Source of the DNA: Hydrogenophaga sp.
GTDB lineage: Bacteria > Pseudomonadota > Gammaproteobacteria > Burkholderiales > Burkholderiaceae_C
DNA: 64,000 nt
Direction of reading: 5' to 3'
Assembly (NCBI GenBank): GCA_016741995.1
Contig: JACVCO010000001.1
Location: 124,001-188,000, forward strand
How positions within the stretch are numbered: the first letter of the stretch is position 1; every line of letters begins with the position of its first letter. The notes below the pieces were generated by a model that was not told where the DNA came from, ran no database searches, and saw only the letters and a list, made by a program, of their open reading frames with translations. A program made the translations under genes and the position numbers. Positions 36,322-46,850 of this stretch are shown piece by piece.

Positions 36322-37275
36322 ATGAAGAACGTCCTCGTGCTCGGCGGCACCGGCTTCGTCGGCCGCCACACCTGCGAAAAGCTGCACCGCGATGGCTGGA
36401 ACATCACCGTGCCCACCCGGCGCGCGGCCAACGCCGCGCGGGTGCAGCACCTGCCGCGCGTCACGGTGCTCGAGGCCGACGTGCACGACACCGGCCAGTT
36501 GCTGCGCCTCATGGCCCCGCAGGACGCGGTCGTCAACCTCGTGGCCATCCTGCACGGCAGCGAGGCCGACTTCGAGCGCGTGCACGTGGAACTGCCGCTG
36601 GGCATCGAGGAAGCCTGCCTGGCCGATGGCGTGCGCCGCCTGGTGCACGTGAGCGCACTCGGCGTGGCGCCCGACGCGCCCTCGCACTACCAGCGCAGCA
36701 AGGCCCGCGGCGAGGAGGTGCTGCGCGGCGCGAACCTCGATCTCACCGTGCTGCGGCCGAGTGTGATCTTCGGCGCCGGCGACCGCTTCCTCAACCTCTT
36801 CGCGCGGCTGCAGGCCCTCGCCCCCGTGCTGCCCCTGGCCGGCGCCGACGCCCGCTTCCAGCCCGTGTGGGTGGAGGACGTGGCCGCGGCCATTGCCGCC
36901 TGCCTGCGCGACGACGGGCCCGGCCGCCGCAGCCACGGCCAGACCATCGAATGCGCCGGCCCCGAGGTGCTCGGCCTGCGCGAGCTGGTGCAACTCGCCG
37001 GGCGCCACGGCAGCCGCGAGCGCCCGGTCATCGGCCTGCCCCGGGCCGTGGGCCATTGGCAGGCCGCGTTCATGGAATTGCTGCCGGGCGAGCCGCTGAT
37101 GAGCCGCGACAACCTGGCGGCCATGTCGGTGCCCAATGTGGCCAGCGGCGCCTTGCCCGGGCTGGACAGCCTGGGCATCACCCCGGCCAGCGTGCACGCC
37201 ATCGCGCCCACCTACCTCGGCCCGCGCAACGGCCGCAGCCAGCTACTGCATTGGCGGCAGCAGGCAGGACGTTGA
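36322..37275 (+). CDS. Complex I NDUFA9-like NAD(P)-binding protein
   Basis: SDR-extended family protein of 317 residues. The nucleotide-binding motif GGTGFVGRHTCEKL is near the N-terminus, with HVSALGVAPDAPSHYQRSK in the middle giving the active-site-like YxxxK. Its similarity to NDUFA9-type proteins (an atypical SDR) is based on PTRRAANA-like and VWVEDVAAAI segments. The exact substrate is unknown. It lies 34 bp after the transglycosylase. Confidence 0.88.
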   Translation: MKNVLVLGGTGFVGRHTCEKLHRDGWNITVPTRRAANAARVQHLPRVTVLEADVHDTGQLLRLMAPQDAVVNLVAILHGSEADFERVHVELPLGIEEACLADGVRRLVHVSALGVAPDAPSHYQRSKARGEEVLRGANLDLTVLRPSVIFGAGDRFLNLFARLQALAPVLPLAGADARFQPVWVEDVAAAIAACLRDDGPGRRSHGQTIECAGPEVLGLRELVQLAGRHGSRERPVIGLPRAVGHWQAAFMELLPGEPLMSRDNLAAMSVPNVASGALPGLDSLGITPASVHAIAPTYLGPRNGRSQLLHWRQQAGR

Positions 37276-37300
37276 TCGGACAAATCGCCCACAGCCGCCA

Positions 37301-37328
37301 TTGAAACCGTACGGGGGTGGTGTTATTT
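37301..37328 (+). promoter_or_regulatory. Candidate promoter of the CsoR/FrmR-like gene
   Basis: TTGAAA (37301) and TTATTT (37323) are spaced by 16 nt. The 8-bp palindrome CCGTACGG at 37307 lies in the spacer and could be a binding site for the encoded repressor. Confidence 0.4.
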
Positions 37329-37385
37329 GCCACACTCGCGCCGCTCGAAAAGAGCACCTTCAACTTAATTCAAGGCAAGGCGCAC

Positions 37386-37697
37386 ATGACCCTCCCAGCC
37401 CCCATCGTTTTGTCTCCCCGCCCCCGCCAAGGCGCCATCACCGAGAGCCAGCGCGACGTGGTCAACCGCCTCAAGCGCATCGAAGGCCAGATCCGCGGCC
37501 TGATCGACATGGTCCAGGACGGTCGGTCCTGCGAAGAGGTCGCGCAACAGATGTCGGCCGCACGCAAGGCCATGGACAAGGCCTTCTACCGCATGATGGC
37601 CTGCTCGATGCTCGACGCGGTGGCCGAAGCCGCCGTCGAAGGCCCGGCGATGCGCGACGTGGAGCGCTCCACGCGCATCCTCGAAAAATACGCCTGA
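37386..37697 (+). CDS. CsoR/FrmR-family metal- or thiol-sensing repressor
   Basis: Helical regulator of 103 residues from the ATG at 37386. The core VVNRLKRIEGQIRGLIDM and the cysteine in RSCEEVAQQMSAARKA define the DUF156/CsoR family. The second ligand position, His60/61 in FrmR and CsoR, is Ser here, with a Cys directly before it (MMACSM), and the third Cys position is Ala. A 17-residue N-terminal extension is present. It therefore has a different sensing chemistry from the canonical copper, nickel or formaldehyde sensors. No obvious target gene lies next to it except the GST downstream. Confidence 0.88.
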   Translation: MTLPAPIVLSPRPRQGAITESQRDVVNRLKRIEGQIRGLIDMVQDGRSCEEVAQQMSAARKAMDKAFYRMMACSMLDAVAEAAVEGPAMRDVERSTRILEKYA

Positions 37698-37714
37698 TCG
37701 CCCACCATTGATGT

Positions 37715-37742
37715 GCGGCCCGCATCCATCGGGCCGCCTTTT
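37715..37742 (+). terminator. Rho-independent terminator after the CsoR/FrmR-like gene
   Basis: GCGGCCCG (37715-37722) and CGGGCCGC (37730-37737) form a perfect 8-bp stem with the 7-nt loop CATCCAT, followed by CTTTT. It sits 18 bp after the stop of the repressor gene. Confidence 0.85.
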
Positions 37743-37799
37743 GGCATCGATCGCAGGGCCCGGCCGGCCTACCATCGCCCGGTCCACACGGAGCGACCC

Positions 37800-38498
37800 A
37801 TGGCCCTGCAACTCATCATCGGCAACAAGAACTACTCTTCCTGGTCCATGCGCCCCTGGGTGCTGATGCGCCAGGCCGGCATCCCGTTCGAGGAAATCCA
37901 GATCCGTTTCGACTCGTTCGAGTCCGATTCGGTCTTCAAGCGCCGCGTCTCCGCCATCAACCCGGTCGGCAAGGTGCCCGCCCTGCTCGACGACGGCTTC
38001 GCGGTCTGGGATTCGCTGGCCATCGCCGAGTACCTGGCCGAGCGCTTCCCCGACGAGCGCCTCTGGCCCGCCGACCCGCACCAGCGGGCGCGCGCGCGCA
38101 GCGTCTGCGCCGAGATGCACAGCGGCTTCGGCTCGCTGCGCAACCACTGCCCGATGAACATCGAGGCCTCGCTGCCCGACACCGGCCAGTTGCTCTGGCG
38201 GGACCAAGCCGGCCTGCGCGCCGACGTCGCGCGCCTGACCGCGATGTGGACCGAACTGCTCGCCGCGCAGCCGGCCGACGGCCTGCTGTTCGGCCACTTC
38301 ACCATCGCCGACGCCTTCTTCGCCCCGGTGTGCACGCGCATCCGCACCTACGGGTTGCCGGTGCCCGGCGCGGTGCAGGCCTACATCGACCGCGTGCTCG
38401 CCCTGCCCGGTGTGCGCGCCTGGGTCGACGACGCGTTGGCCGAGCACGACTTCATCGCGTTCGACGAACCCTACCGCCTGGGGCCCGCCGCGCGCTGA
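37800..38498 (+). CDS. Glutathione S-transferase family protein
   Basis: Soluble protein of 232 residues; the start MALQLIIGNKNYSSWS at 37800. The N-terminal thioredoxin-like domain has the NYSSWSMRPWVLM active-site region and the cis-proline in VGKVPAL followed by D-S-L-A-I-A-E-Y for glutathione contact. The C-terminal helical domain follows from about residue 95. The substrate is unknown. It is followed directly by the CCA-adding enzyme. Confidence 0.92.
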   Translation: MALQLIIGNKNYSSWSMRPWVLMRQAGIPFEEIQIRFDSFESDSVFKRRVSAINPVGKVPALLDDGFAVWDSLAIAEYLAERFPDERLWPADPHQRARARSVCAEMHSGFGSLRNHCPMNIEASLPDTGQLLWRDQAGLRADVARLTAMWTELLAAQPADGLLFGHFTIADAFFAPVCTRIRTYGLPVPGAVQAYIDRVLALPGVRAWVDDALAEHDFIAFDEPYRLGPAAR

Positions 38499-38519
38499 CC
38501 CCCGCCTACACTCCCGCCC

Positions 38520-39683
38520 ATGCAGATCTACCTGGTGGGCGGCGCGGTGCGCGATGCCTGGCTGGCGCGCGAGTCCGGCCGGCCCACGCCCCATGGCGCC
38601 GACCGCGACTGGGTGGTCGTGGGCGCCACGCCCGAGGCCATGGTGGCCGCCGGCTTCGAGCCCGTGGGTCGCGACTTCCCGGTTTTCCTGCACCCGCAGA
38701 CGCATGAGGAATACGCGCTCGCGCGCACCGAACGCAAGACCGCGCCGGGCTACCACGGCTTCGCCTTCCACGCCGCGCCCGGCGTCACGCTCGAAGAAGA
38801 TCTGGCGCGGCGCGACCTCACGGTCAATGCCATGGCCGTGGCCGCCGAGCACGCCGACCACCCGGTCGACGCCCCGCTGATCGATCCCTGGGACGGGCTG
38901 GCCGATCTGCGCGCGCGCACGCTGCGCCACGTCACACCCGCCTTCGCCGAAGACCCGGTGCGCATCCTGCGCGTGGCGCGCTTCGCCGCCCGCTGGGGCG
39001 ACTTTTCCGTCGCTCCCGACACCCAGGCCCTGATGCGCGCCATGGTCGAACGCGGCGAAACCGACCACCTCGTGGCCGAACGTGTGTGGCAGGAAATCGC
39101 ACGCGGCCTGATGGAAGCGCACCCCGGCCGGCTGATCGCCGTGCTCGACGATTGCGGCCTGCTCGCCCGCTGGGGCCTGCAAGCGCTGGCCGATTCGGCG
39201 CTCACCCCCGCGCTCGAGAACCACGCGCTGTTCGCCAACGCCACCTTGCCGGTGCGCTGGAGCTGGCTGGTCAGCGCCCTGAACGACGAAGCCGCCTTGC
39301 GCGCGCTGGCCGATCGTTGGCGCGTGCCCAACGACGCGCGCGACCTCGCGCTGCTGGTGCAGCGCGAACGCCGCGCATTGCCTGAAGCCACCAGCCCGCC
39401 AGCCGTGCTCGACCTGTTCGGCCGCTGCGACGCCTGGCGCAAACCAGCGCGCTTTCGCGAGCTGCTGCTCGCCCTGAACGGCGAGGCCCTGGCCGACGCG
39501 GATGGCGGCGCCGCGCTGCACGCCACGACCGCGCGGCTGGCCCGCCAACTGGCCCGCCTCGACACCCTGGACGCCGCCGCCATCACCCGCGCGGCACTGG
39601 CCGAGGGCTTGAGCGGCCCCGATGTGGGCAAGCGCTTGCTCTCGGCAAGGCTCGCTTTGCTTCAAGCCGATCCCGAGCGCTAA
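38520..39683 (+). CDS. cca: CCA tRNA nucleotidyltransferase
   Basis: Enzyme of 387 residues that adds or repairs the CCA end of tRNAs. The class II nucleotidyltransferase head shows MQIYLVGGAVRDAWL and RDWVVVG (catalytic D-x-D in the ADRD segment), then RRDLTVNAMA and DPVRILRVARFAARW. The C-terminal HD phosphohydrolase domain of the Escherichia coli form seems absent. It reads from 21 bp after the GST gene. Confidence 0.95.
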   Translation: MQIYLVGGAVRDAWLARESGRPTPHGADRDWVVVGATPEAMVAAGFEPVGRDFPVFLHPQTHEEYALARTERKTAPGYHGFAFHAAPGVTLEEDLARRDLTVNAMAVAAEHADHPVDAPLIDPWDGLADLRARTLRHVTPAFAEDPVRILRVARFAARWGDFSVAPDTQALMRAMVERGETDHLVAERVWQEIARGLMEAHPGRLIAVLDDCGLLARWGLQALADSALTPALENHALFANATLPVRWSWLVSALNDEAALRALADRWRVPNDARDLALLVQRERRALPEATSPPAVLDLFGRCDAWRKPARFRELLLALNGEALADADGGAALHATTARLARQLARLDTLDAAAITRAALAEGLSGPDVGKRLLSARLALLQADPER

Positions 39684-39720
39684 CGGCAAACCGGCGCTGT
39701 CAAGCCGCGCCGGTTTGCCG
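39684..39720. terminator. Strong stem-loop after cca, possible terminator
   Basis: CGGCAAACCGGCG (39684-39696) and CGCCGGTTTGCCG (39708-39720) are perfectly complementary over 13 bp with an 11-nt loop, starting right after the cca stop codon. No T-run follows, so it may be a Rho-dependent or mRNA-stabilising hairpin rather than a classic intrinsic terminator. Confidence 0.55.
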
Positions 39721-39789
39721 CAGCGCAGCACTGCGGTAAGTCGCCGGCCACTTGCCTCATGGCACCCCCCGGGGTACGGTCCCCGGTTG

Positions 39790-40524
39790 ATGACAACGAC
39801 GCTCCCCTCCCTGTCGGCCGGGCGATCGGCGCTGTTCCTGGACTTCGACGGCACCCTGGCCGAACTCGCCAGCCGCCCCGACGCCGTGCAGATCCCGCCC
39901 GATCTGCCCCCCCTGCTGGACGCCCTGCACGCGCGCCTCGGCGGCGCCTTGGCGCTCGTGACCGGCCGCGCGCGCGACGACCTGCAACGCTGGCTGCCAA
40001 CCCACCGCTGGCCCGGCGCCTTCGAGCACGGCGCGGTGCGCGTGGATGGCGAAGGCCGCTTGCGGCTGACCGAGGTGCCCGACCTCGGCGCCATCACCGC
40101 CACCGCCCAGGCCTTCGTGGCGCGCCACCCGGGCCTGGTGCTGGAGGTCAAGCAGACCTCGCTGTCGCTGCACTTCCGCCTCAACCCCGCGCTCGGCCCC
40201 GCCTGCGTCGAGCTGTTGTCGCGCGCGATCGACGGCATCTCCGGCCTGCAACTCATGCACGGCAAGGCGGTCGTGGAGGTCAAGTCGCCCCGCGTGGGCA
40301 AGGGCCGCGCGATCGAGGCCTTCATGGCCGAAGCGCCGTTCGCCGGCCGCCGGCCGTGCTTCGCCGGCGACGACACGACCGACGAAGACGGCTTCGCCGC
40401 CGTGCACGCGCTGCGGGGCGACAGCATCAAGGTGGGCGATGGCCCCACACACGCGCGCCACCGCTGCGCCGACCCGCAGGCGCTGCGCGCCTGGCTGCAC
40501 CACACGCTGGAGACCACGGCATGA
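39790..40524 (+). CDS. otsB: Trehalose-6-phosphate phosphatase
   Basis: HAD-superfamily phosphatase of 244 residues that converts trehalose-6-phosphate to trehalose. The nucleophile motif LFLDFDGT is at residues 16-22 (Asp18 and Asp20), and the C-terminal motif GDDTTDEDGF is at 193-202. It is the first gene of an otsB/GH15/otsA/mscS operon and overlaps the GH15 gene by 4 bp. Confidence 0.95.
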   Translation: MTTTLPSLSAGRSALFLDFDGTLAELASRPDAVQIPPDLPPLLDALHARLGGALALVTGRARDDLQRWLPTHRWPGAFEHGAVRVDGEGRLRLTEVPDLGAITATAQAFVARHPGLVLEVKQTSLSLHFRLNPALGPACVELLSRAIDGISGLQLMHGKAVVEVKSPRVGKGRAIEAFMAEAPFAGRRPCFAGDDTTDEDGFAAVHALRGDSIKVGDGPTHARHRCADPQALRAWLHHTLETTA

Positions 40525-42334
40525 CCGGTTTCGCCACCCCCGCACCGCCGTCCCTGCACCTGGGTGTGATCGGCAACTGCACCGTCAGCGCCTTGATCGA
40601 CGCACACGCGCGCCTGGTCTGGGGTTGCCTGCCGCGTTTCGATGGCGACCCGGTGTTCTGCGCCTTGCTCGGCGGCGAGCAGGCCGACGCCGGCGACTGG
40701 GCGATCGAGATCGAGGATTTCGCCGAAGCGCGCCAGCGCTACGAACCCAACACCGCGGTGCTGATCACCGAGCTGTGGGACCGCCACGGCCAGGGCCTGC
40801 AGGTCACCGACTTCGCGCCGCGCTTCGCGTCGCGCGGGCGCTTCTTCCGGCCCATGCAGTTCGTGCGGCGCGTGCGCGCGCTCAAGGGCACGCCACGCAT
40901 CCGGGTGCGCCTGGCCCCGCGGTTCGACTGGGGCGCACACGCGCCGCGCATCACCTCGGGCAGCAACCACATCCGCTACGTCGGCGAGCACCTCACGCTG
41001 CGCCTGTACACCGACGCGCCCATTAGCCACGTGCTCGCGGCCGAGCCGTTCCTGCTGTACGGCGAACACAACTTCCTGCTCGGCCCCGACGAGACCATCG
41101 CAGGCGGCGTGGGCGACACCGCGCGCCACTTCGAGCAGGAAACGCTGGCCTACTGGCGCACCTGGACGCAGCGCCTGGCGCTGCCGCTGGAATGGCAGGA
41201 CGCGGTGATCCGCGCCGCCATCACGCTCAAGCTCTCGCTGTTCGAGGACACCGGCGCGATCGTCGCCGCCATGACCACCAGCATCCCCGAGTCGCCGCAC
41301 AGCCAGCGCAACTGGGACTACCGCTACTGCTGGCTGCGCGACGCCTTCTTCGTGGTGCGCGCGCTCAACAGCCTGTCCGAGGTCGGCACCATGGAGGACT
41401 ACCTGCGCTGGTTGTCCAACGTGGTGGTGGGCAGCACGCGCGAAGGCGCGGGCCATGTGCAGCCGCTGCTGGGCGTGGGCCTGGAGCGCAGCCTGCCCGA
41501 GCGCACCGTGGCGCACCTGCCGGGCTACCGCGGCATGGGCCCGGTGCGCGTGGGCAACCAGGCGCACGAGCATTTCCAGCACGACGTCTACGGCAACATC
41601 GTGCTCGCCGCGGCGCAGGCCTTCCACGACCGGCGCTTGCTGCACCCGCCCGGGCTCGACGAGTTCGAACGGCTCGAAGCGATCGGCGAGCAGGCGGTGC
41701 GCGTGTTCGATCAACCCGACGCCGGCATGTGGGAGTTGCGCACCCGCGCGCGCGTGCACACCTCGTCCGCCCTCATGGGCTGGGCCGCCTGCGACCGGCT
41801 TGCCAAGATCGCGCACACCCTGCAACTGCCCGACCGCGCCGCGCTGTGGGGCGAACGCGCCAGCGCCATGCGCGAGCGCATCCTGCGCGAATCGTGGAGC
41901 GAGGAGCGCCAGGCCTTCGCCGAAAGCTTCGGCGGGCGCGATCTCGACGCCAGCGTGCTGTTGATGGCCGAGGTCAACCTCATCGACCCGAAGGACCCGC
42001 GTTTCGTGGCCACGCTGCACGCGCTGGAAACCCACCTGTGCGACGGCCCCTACATGCGCCGCTACGAAGCGCCCGACGACTTCGGCAAGCCCGAAGTGGC
42101 GTTCAACATCTGCACCTTCTGGCGCATCGACGCGCTGGCGCGCACCGGCCGCGTGGCCGAAGCACGCGCCGTGTTCGAGGCCATGCTCGCGGTACGCAAC
42201 CCGCTGGGCCTGCTGTCGGAAGACACGCACGCCACCACCGGCGAGATGTGGGGCAACTTCCCGCAGACGTACTCGATGGTCGGGTTGATCAACGCCGCCA
42301 TGCGCCTCTCGGCGCCCTGGGATTCGGTCATCTG

Positions 42335-42335
<1 letters not shown>
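40521..42335 (+). CDS. Glycoside hydrolase family 15 protein
   Basis: Enzyme of 604 residues with the GH15 catalytic barrel. The N-terminal beta-sandwich region is followed by the conserved NWDYRYCWLRDA, which contacts the substrate, and the C-terminal TGEMWGNFPQTYS, which contains the presumed general base glutamate. GH15 enzymes include glucoamylases and trehalases. Because this gene lies between otsB and otsA with 4- and 1-bp overlaps, a trehalase role in turning over the osmolyte is a reasonable inference. It has no signal peptide, so it acts in the cytoplasm. Confidence 0.92.
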
Positions 42336-43725
<1,390 letters not shown>

Positions 43726-43729
<4 letters not shown>

Positions 43730-44634
43730 ACGACAACATCGTGGAACAGGCGGCATCGTGGTGGGCCGGCATGGGCGGCGCGGCCACCGCGGCGCTGCGC
43801 ATCGTGCTCATCGTGCTGGCCGCGTGGGTGCTGGTGGGGGTGCTCAATCGCGCCATCCGCGTGCTGCGCGATCGCGTGGCGGGCCAGTTCGATGACGACC
43901 GCGAGGCCGCCAAGCGCGCCGAAACGCTCAGCCGCGTGTTCCGCTACCTGGTGGTGGTGGTCATCAGCCTGATCACCGGCATGCTGGTGCTGGGCGAACT
44001 CGGTGTGTCGGTGGCGCCCATCCTGGGCGCGGCGGGCGTGGTCGGCCTGGCCGTGGGTTTCGGCGCGCAGAGCCTGGTCAAGGACTACTTCACCGGCTTC
44101 TTCCTGCTGCTGGAGAACCAGATCCGCCAGGGCGACGTGGTCAAGCTCGGCGAACACGCCGGCCTGGTGGAAGAGGTGACGCTGCGCTACGTGCAGCTGC
44201 GCGACTACGACGGCAACGTGCACTACGTGCCCAACGGGCACATCACCACCGTGATCAACATGACACGCGGCTTCAGCCAGGCGGTGGCCGACGTCGCGGT
44301 CTCGGTGCACGAGGACGTGGACGCCGTGGTCGAGGTGATCCGCACCGTGGCCGCCGGCCTGCGGGGCGACGAGGCCTTCGGCGCGCGCATCCTGGCCGAT
44401 CTGGAGGTGGCCGGCGTGGAGCGCTGGGACAACGCGGCGGTGGTGATCCGCTGCCGTTTCCGCACGTTGCCGCTGGAGCAGTGGGGCATCCGGCGCGAAT
44501 TCCTGCGCCGCCTCAAGGCCGCGTTCCAGGCGCAGGGCATCCGCCTGCCCTACCCCAACCTCACGGTGCACGCCGAAGGCGAAGCGGCCAACGCGGCGCA
44601 GCTGCGCGAAGGCGGCGCGGCGGCGTTGCGCTGA
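43726..44634 (+). CDS. Small-conductance mechanosensitive channel (MscS family)
   Basis: Inner-membrane channel of 302 residues with N-terminal membrane helices, the pore-lining GLAVGFGAQSLVKDYFTGFF segment, and a cytosolic beta-barrel/alpha-beta domain (RQGDVVKLGEHAGLVEEVTL). It releases solutes during hypo-osmotic shock. It is the last gene of the trehalose operon, making the unit both an osmolyte synthesis and an osmolyte release system. A tandem repeat begins 27 bp after its stop. Confidence 0.93.
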
Positions 44635-44660
44635 CCCCCTGGCGGCGGCCCCGGCCGGCC

Positions 44661-44811
44661 GATTGACCGACTGCCCGATTGACCGACTGCCCGATTGACC
44701 GACTGCCCGATTGACCGATTGCCCGATTGCCCGATTGCCCGATTGCCCGATTGCCCGATTGCCCGATTGCCCGATTGCCCGATTGCCCGATTGCCCGATT
44801 GCCCGACTGCC
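44661..44811. repeat. Octanucleotide tandem repeat array, 151 bp
   Basis: Eighteen full 8-bp units and a partial nineteenth are arranged without interruption. The first six alternate GATTGACC and GACTGCCC, and the next is GATTGACC. Eleven identical GATTGCCC units follow, and the array ends in GACTGCC. The units are not a multiple of three, so every reading frame carries the same 8-residue pattern (DCPIARLP forward, GNRAIGQS in reverse) without stops. It lies between mscS and the next gene. The gap 44635-44887 holds no recognised gene. Confidence 0.95.
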
Positions 44812-44887
44812 GCACGCATGTATGCGCGCGGCGCTGGCGCGGCGCGGGCCGTGGTGCCACGATGGGCGACCATCGCCGGAGGCCACC

Positions 44888-45310
44888 ATGCCCGCATCCA
44901 ACCCGCTCAATCCCCCGCTGGCCGAGGGCATCCGGCGCCTGGGTTTTCGCAAGTGGTACGAGCGCGAGCTGCTTTCCAGCCACGCGCACATGGCGCTCGC
45001 GGTGCTGGCCGCGGTGGCCCTGATCGCGAGCTTCGAGGCCTTCAATGGCGCCAGCCCGGGCGAGAAGCTCCTGAACACCGTGTTCGTGGTGGTGACGGCG
45101 GGCGTCACGCTGTGGGCGCTGCAGCGCTACGTGTACCTGCTGATGCACGCCGAGGAGGTGGCCAACCAGGCCAACTGCCCGCGCTGCCACACCTATGGCC
45201 TGCTGCGCCTGTCGGAGCGCCCGCGCCGCGGCGGTGACGACGACGGGCAGCGCCTGGTGCCGGTGTGCTGCAAGCGCTGCAGCTTCGAGTGGGACGTGAC
45301 CGACGGCTGA
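44888..45310 (+). CDS. Hypothetical membrane protein with zinc-ribbon-like tail
   Basis: Protein of 140 residues; the start MPASNPLNPPL at 44888 avoids the repeat region. Two membrane helices (MALAVLAAVALIASF and LNTVFVVVTAGVTLWAL) are followed by a C-terminal cysteine array NCPRCH...CCKRCSF, which forms a probable zinc ribbon. Its upstream region contains the octanucleotide array, and the reading frame is open through it without a clear start, so repeat changes could affect expression. The function is unknown. Confidence 0.72.
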   Translation: MPASNPLNPPLAEGIRRLGFRKWYERELLSSHAHMALAVLAAVALIASFEAFNGASPGEKLLNTVFVVVTAGVTLWALQRYVYLLMHAEEVANQANCPRCHTYGLLRLSERPRRGGDDDGQRLVPVCCKRCSFEWDVTDG

Positions 45311-45322
45311 GGCCGCCCCGCC

Positions 45323-45577
45323 TCACACCGCGCCGAAGACCGAATCGCTCTCGGCGTGCGCCGAGCCCACGAACACCCGCAGCAGCGGGCCCTGCGGGTC
45401 GTGCTCCCACAGGCGCCCCTGCACGGTGAACTGGCGGCCACCGACGCGAAAGACATCGCCCGGCACCGGCGCCACGCCGTGGCCCTGCCAGTAGTCGGGC
45501 ACCACGAGGTTGGCGCGGCGAAGCCAGGCCTGGTCTTCGCGGGTGAAAACGAGAACGGTGCGCAGGGGGTTGCTCAT
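45323..45577 (-). CDS. Hypothetical protein
   Basis: Small soluble protein of 84 residues starting MSNPLRTVLVFTRED. It has a beta-rich pattern with VFRVGGRQFTVQGRLWEH but no domain I recognise. It ends 12 bp beyond the end of the preceding convergent gene. Codon use is consistent with a real gene. Confidence 0.6.
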   Translation of the reverse strand: MSNPLRTVLVFTREDQAWLRRANLVVPDYWQGHGVAPVPGDVFRVGGRQFTVQGRLWEHDPQGPLLRVFVGSAHAESDSVFGAV

Positions 45578-45626
45578 GCGGGCTCCACGGGAACGGTGCA
45601 GCGGCCAGCGTAGCGCAAGGCCGCGA

Positions 45627-46610
45627 TCAATCCAAGCCGTCGAGGCTGCACGCCGCGCCCAGCAGCGCCGGTGGGTCGGACGCGGTGATCACCCACACCG
45701 GGATCGGCCGCAGGTAGGCCAGGAAGCGGCCCTTGCCGTCGAAGCGGGCGCGAAACGGCGAGGCGTCGAACGCCTCGCCCAGGCGCGGCACGATGCCCCC
45801 GCCGATGTAGACGCCGCCGCGCGCGCCGAGCGTGAGCGCCAGGTTGCCCGCCACCGCGCCCAGAAAGGCGCAGAACACCGCGAGCGCGGCCACGGCCTGC
45901 GGCTGGGCGTGCGCGAGCGCCGCTTCCGTCACGGCGGCCGGCGTGTCGATGCCGTGCGTGGCCACGCCATCGGCCTCGCACAACACACGGAAGGTGTCGA
46001 GCAGGCCGTCGCCGCTGCACACACGTTCGCCGGACGCGTGGCCATAACGGCGCACCAGGCCGTCGACCACGGTGCGCTCGCGCTCGTCCTGCGCGGGCAG
46101 CGTCACGTGCCCGCCCTCGCCCTGCAACGGCACCCAACCACCGCGGCCGTCGGGCAGCAGGCCCGACACGCCCAGGCCGGTGCCGGCCCCGAGCAGGCCG
46201 ATCGCGGCCGCCGGATCGGCCGCGTCGCCGCCGACCTGGCGCCGCTGCCCGGGCGGCAGTTGCGGCAGCGCCAGCGCCAGCGCCGTGAAGTCATTGAGCA
46301 CCCGCAGGTGGCGCAGGCCGAGTTCGGCCTGCAGCTCGCGTTGCGAGAAGGCCCAGTGGTGGTTGGTCATGCGCACCGCGTCGCCCAGCACCGGGTTGGC
46401 GATCGCGATGGCCGCGGACTGCACGCGGCCCGGTGCCACGGTGTCGAGGTAGTGGCGCAGCGCGTCCTGCAGGCGCGGGAAACCGGCCACCGGCAACACG
46501 GTGATGGCCTCGAAGGGCGCACCGGGCGCGGCCTGCCAGGCGAAACGGGCGTTGGTGCCACCGACGTCGGCCAGCAGGCGACCGGGGGCGTGGGGGGGGG
46601 TGGCGCTCAT
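45627..46610 (-). CDS. glk: Glucokinase
   Basis: ROK-independent, Escherichia coli-type glucokinase of 327 residues. The ATP-binding N-terminus is LLADVGGTNARFAW (about residues 12-25), catalytic residues lie in LNDFTALALALP, and the conserved GEGGHVTLPAQ follows. It phosphorylates glucose, possibly released by the GH15 enzyme upstream. The start at 46610 was chosen for its agreement with the family length (about 320). Confidence 0.94.
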   Translation of the reverse strand: MSATPPHAPGRLLADVGGTNARFAWQAAPGAPFEAITVLPVAGFPRLQDALRHYLDTVAPGRVQSAAIAIANPVLGDAVRMTNHHWAFSQRELQAELGLRHLRVLNDFTALALALPQLPPGQRRQVGGDAADPAAAIGLLGAGTGLGVSGLLPDGRGGWVPLQGEGGHVTLPAQDERERTVVDGLVRRYGHASGERVCSGDGLLDTFRVLCEADGVATHGIDTPAAVTEAALAHAQPQAVAALAVFCAFLGAVAGNLALTLGARGGVYIGGGIVPRLGEAFDASPFRARFDGKGRFLAYLRPIPVWVITASDPPALLGAACSLDGLD

Positions 46611-46645
46611 GGCGGCCGATGATAGGTGGCCCGGGGCCGTGGGGC

Positions 46646-46840
46646 TCAGATCAGGTAGCCGATGAGCGAGGCCACCAGGCTCAGCAGCACCGTGCTCGCG
46701 AACGGCAGGAACCACTCGCGGCCGAAGGCGCGGAAGTGGAAATCCCCCGGCAGCTTGCCGAAGCCCAGCTTCTTGAACAGCGGCGTGGCCCAGCTGATCA
46801 GCAGCAGGGCCAGGAAGATGACGATCATCCAGCGGATCAC
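46646..46840 (-). CDS. DUF2905 membrane protein
   Basis: Membrane protein of 64 residues from a GTG at 46840 (an ATG at 46828 is possible). Two hydrophobic helices with the DUF2905 hallmark FKKLGFGKLPGDFHF between them are present. It lies 10 bp after the methyltransferase stop on the same strand. Function unknown. Confidence 0.85.
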   Translation of the reverse strand: MIRWMIVIFLALLLISWATPLFKKLGFGKLPGDFHFRAFGREWFLPFASTVLLSLVASLIGYLI

Positions 46841-46850
46841 GGGCCGGCCC

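Noticed and set aside
33549-36605. Leftward frame of 1018 codons antisense to the lytic transglycosylase
   Set aside because: Low-complexity composition and antisense to a recognised enzyme; it is a shadow frame.
37365-42230. Very long leftward open reading frame of 1621 codons across cca, otsB and GH15
   Set aside because: It is rich in His, Gln, Arg and Ala, has no domain, and lies antisense to well-supported genes. In high-GC DNA such frames are common.
44661-44811. CRISPR array
   Set aside because: The units are contiguous with no spacers, and no cas genes are nearby; it is a simple tandem repeat.
44561-45190. Repeat protein with AIGQSGNR units
   Set aside because: The pattern is the unavoidable translation of the 8-bp DNA repeat in all frames, with no start or ribosome site of its own.
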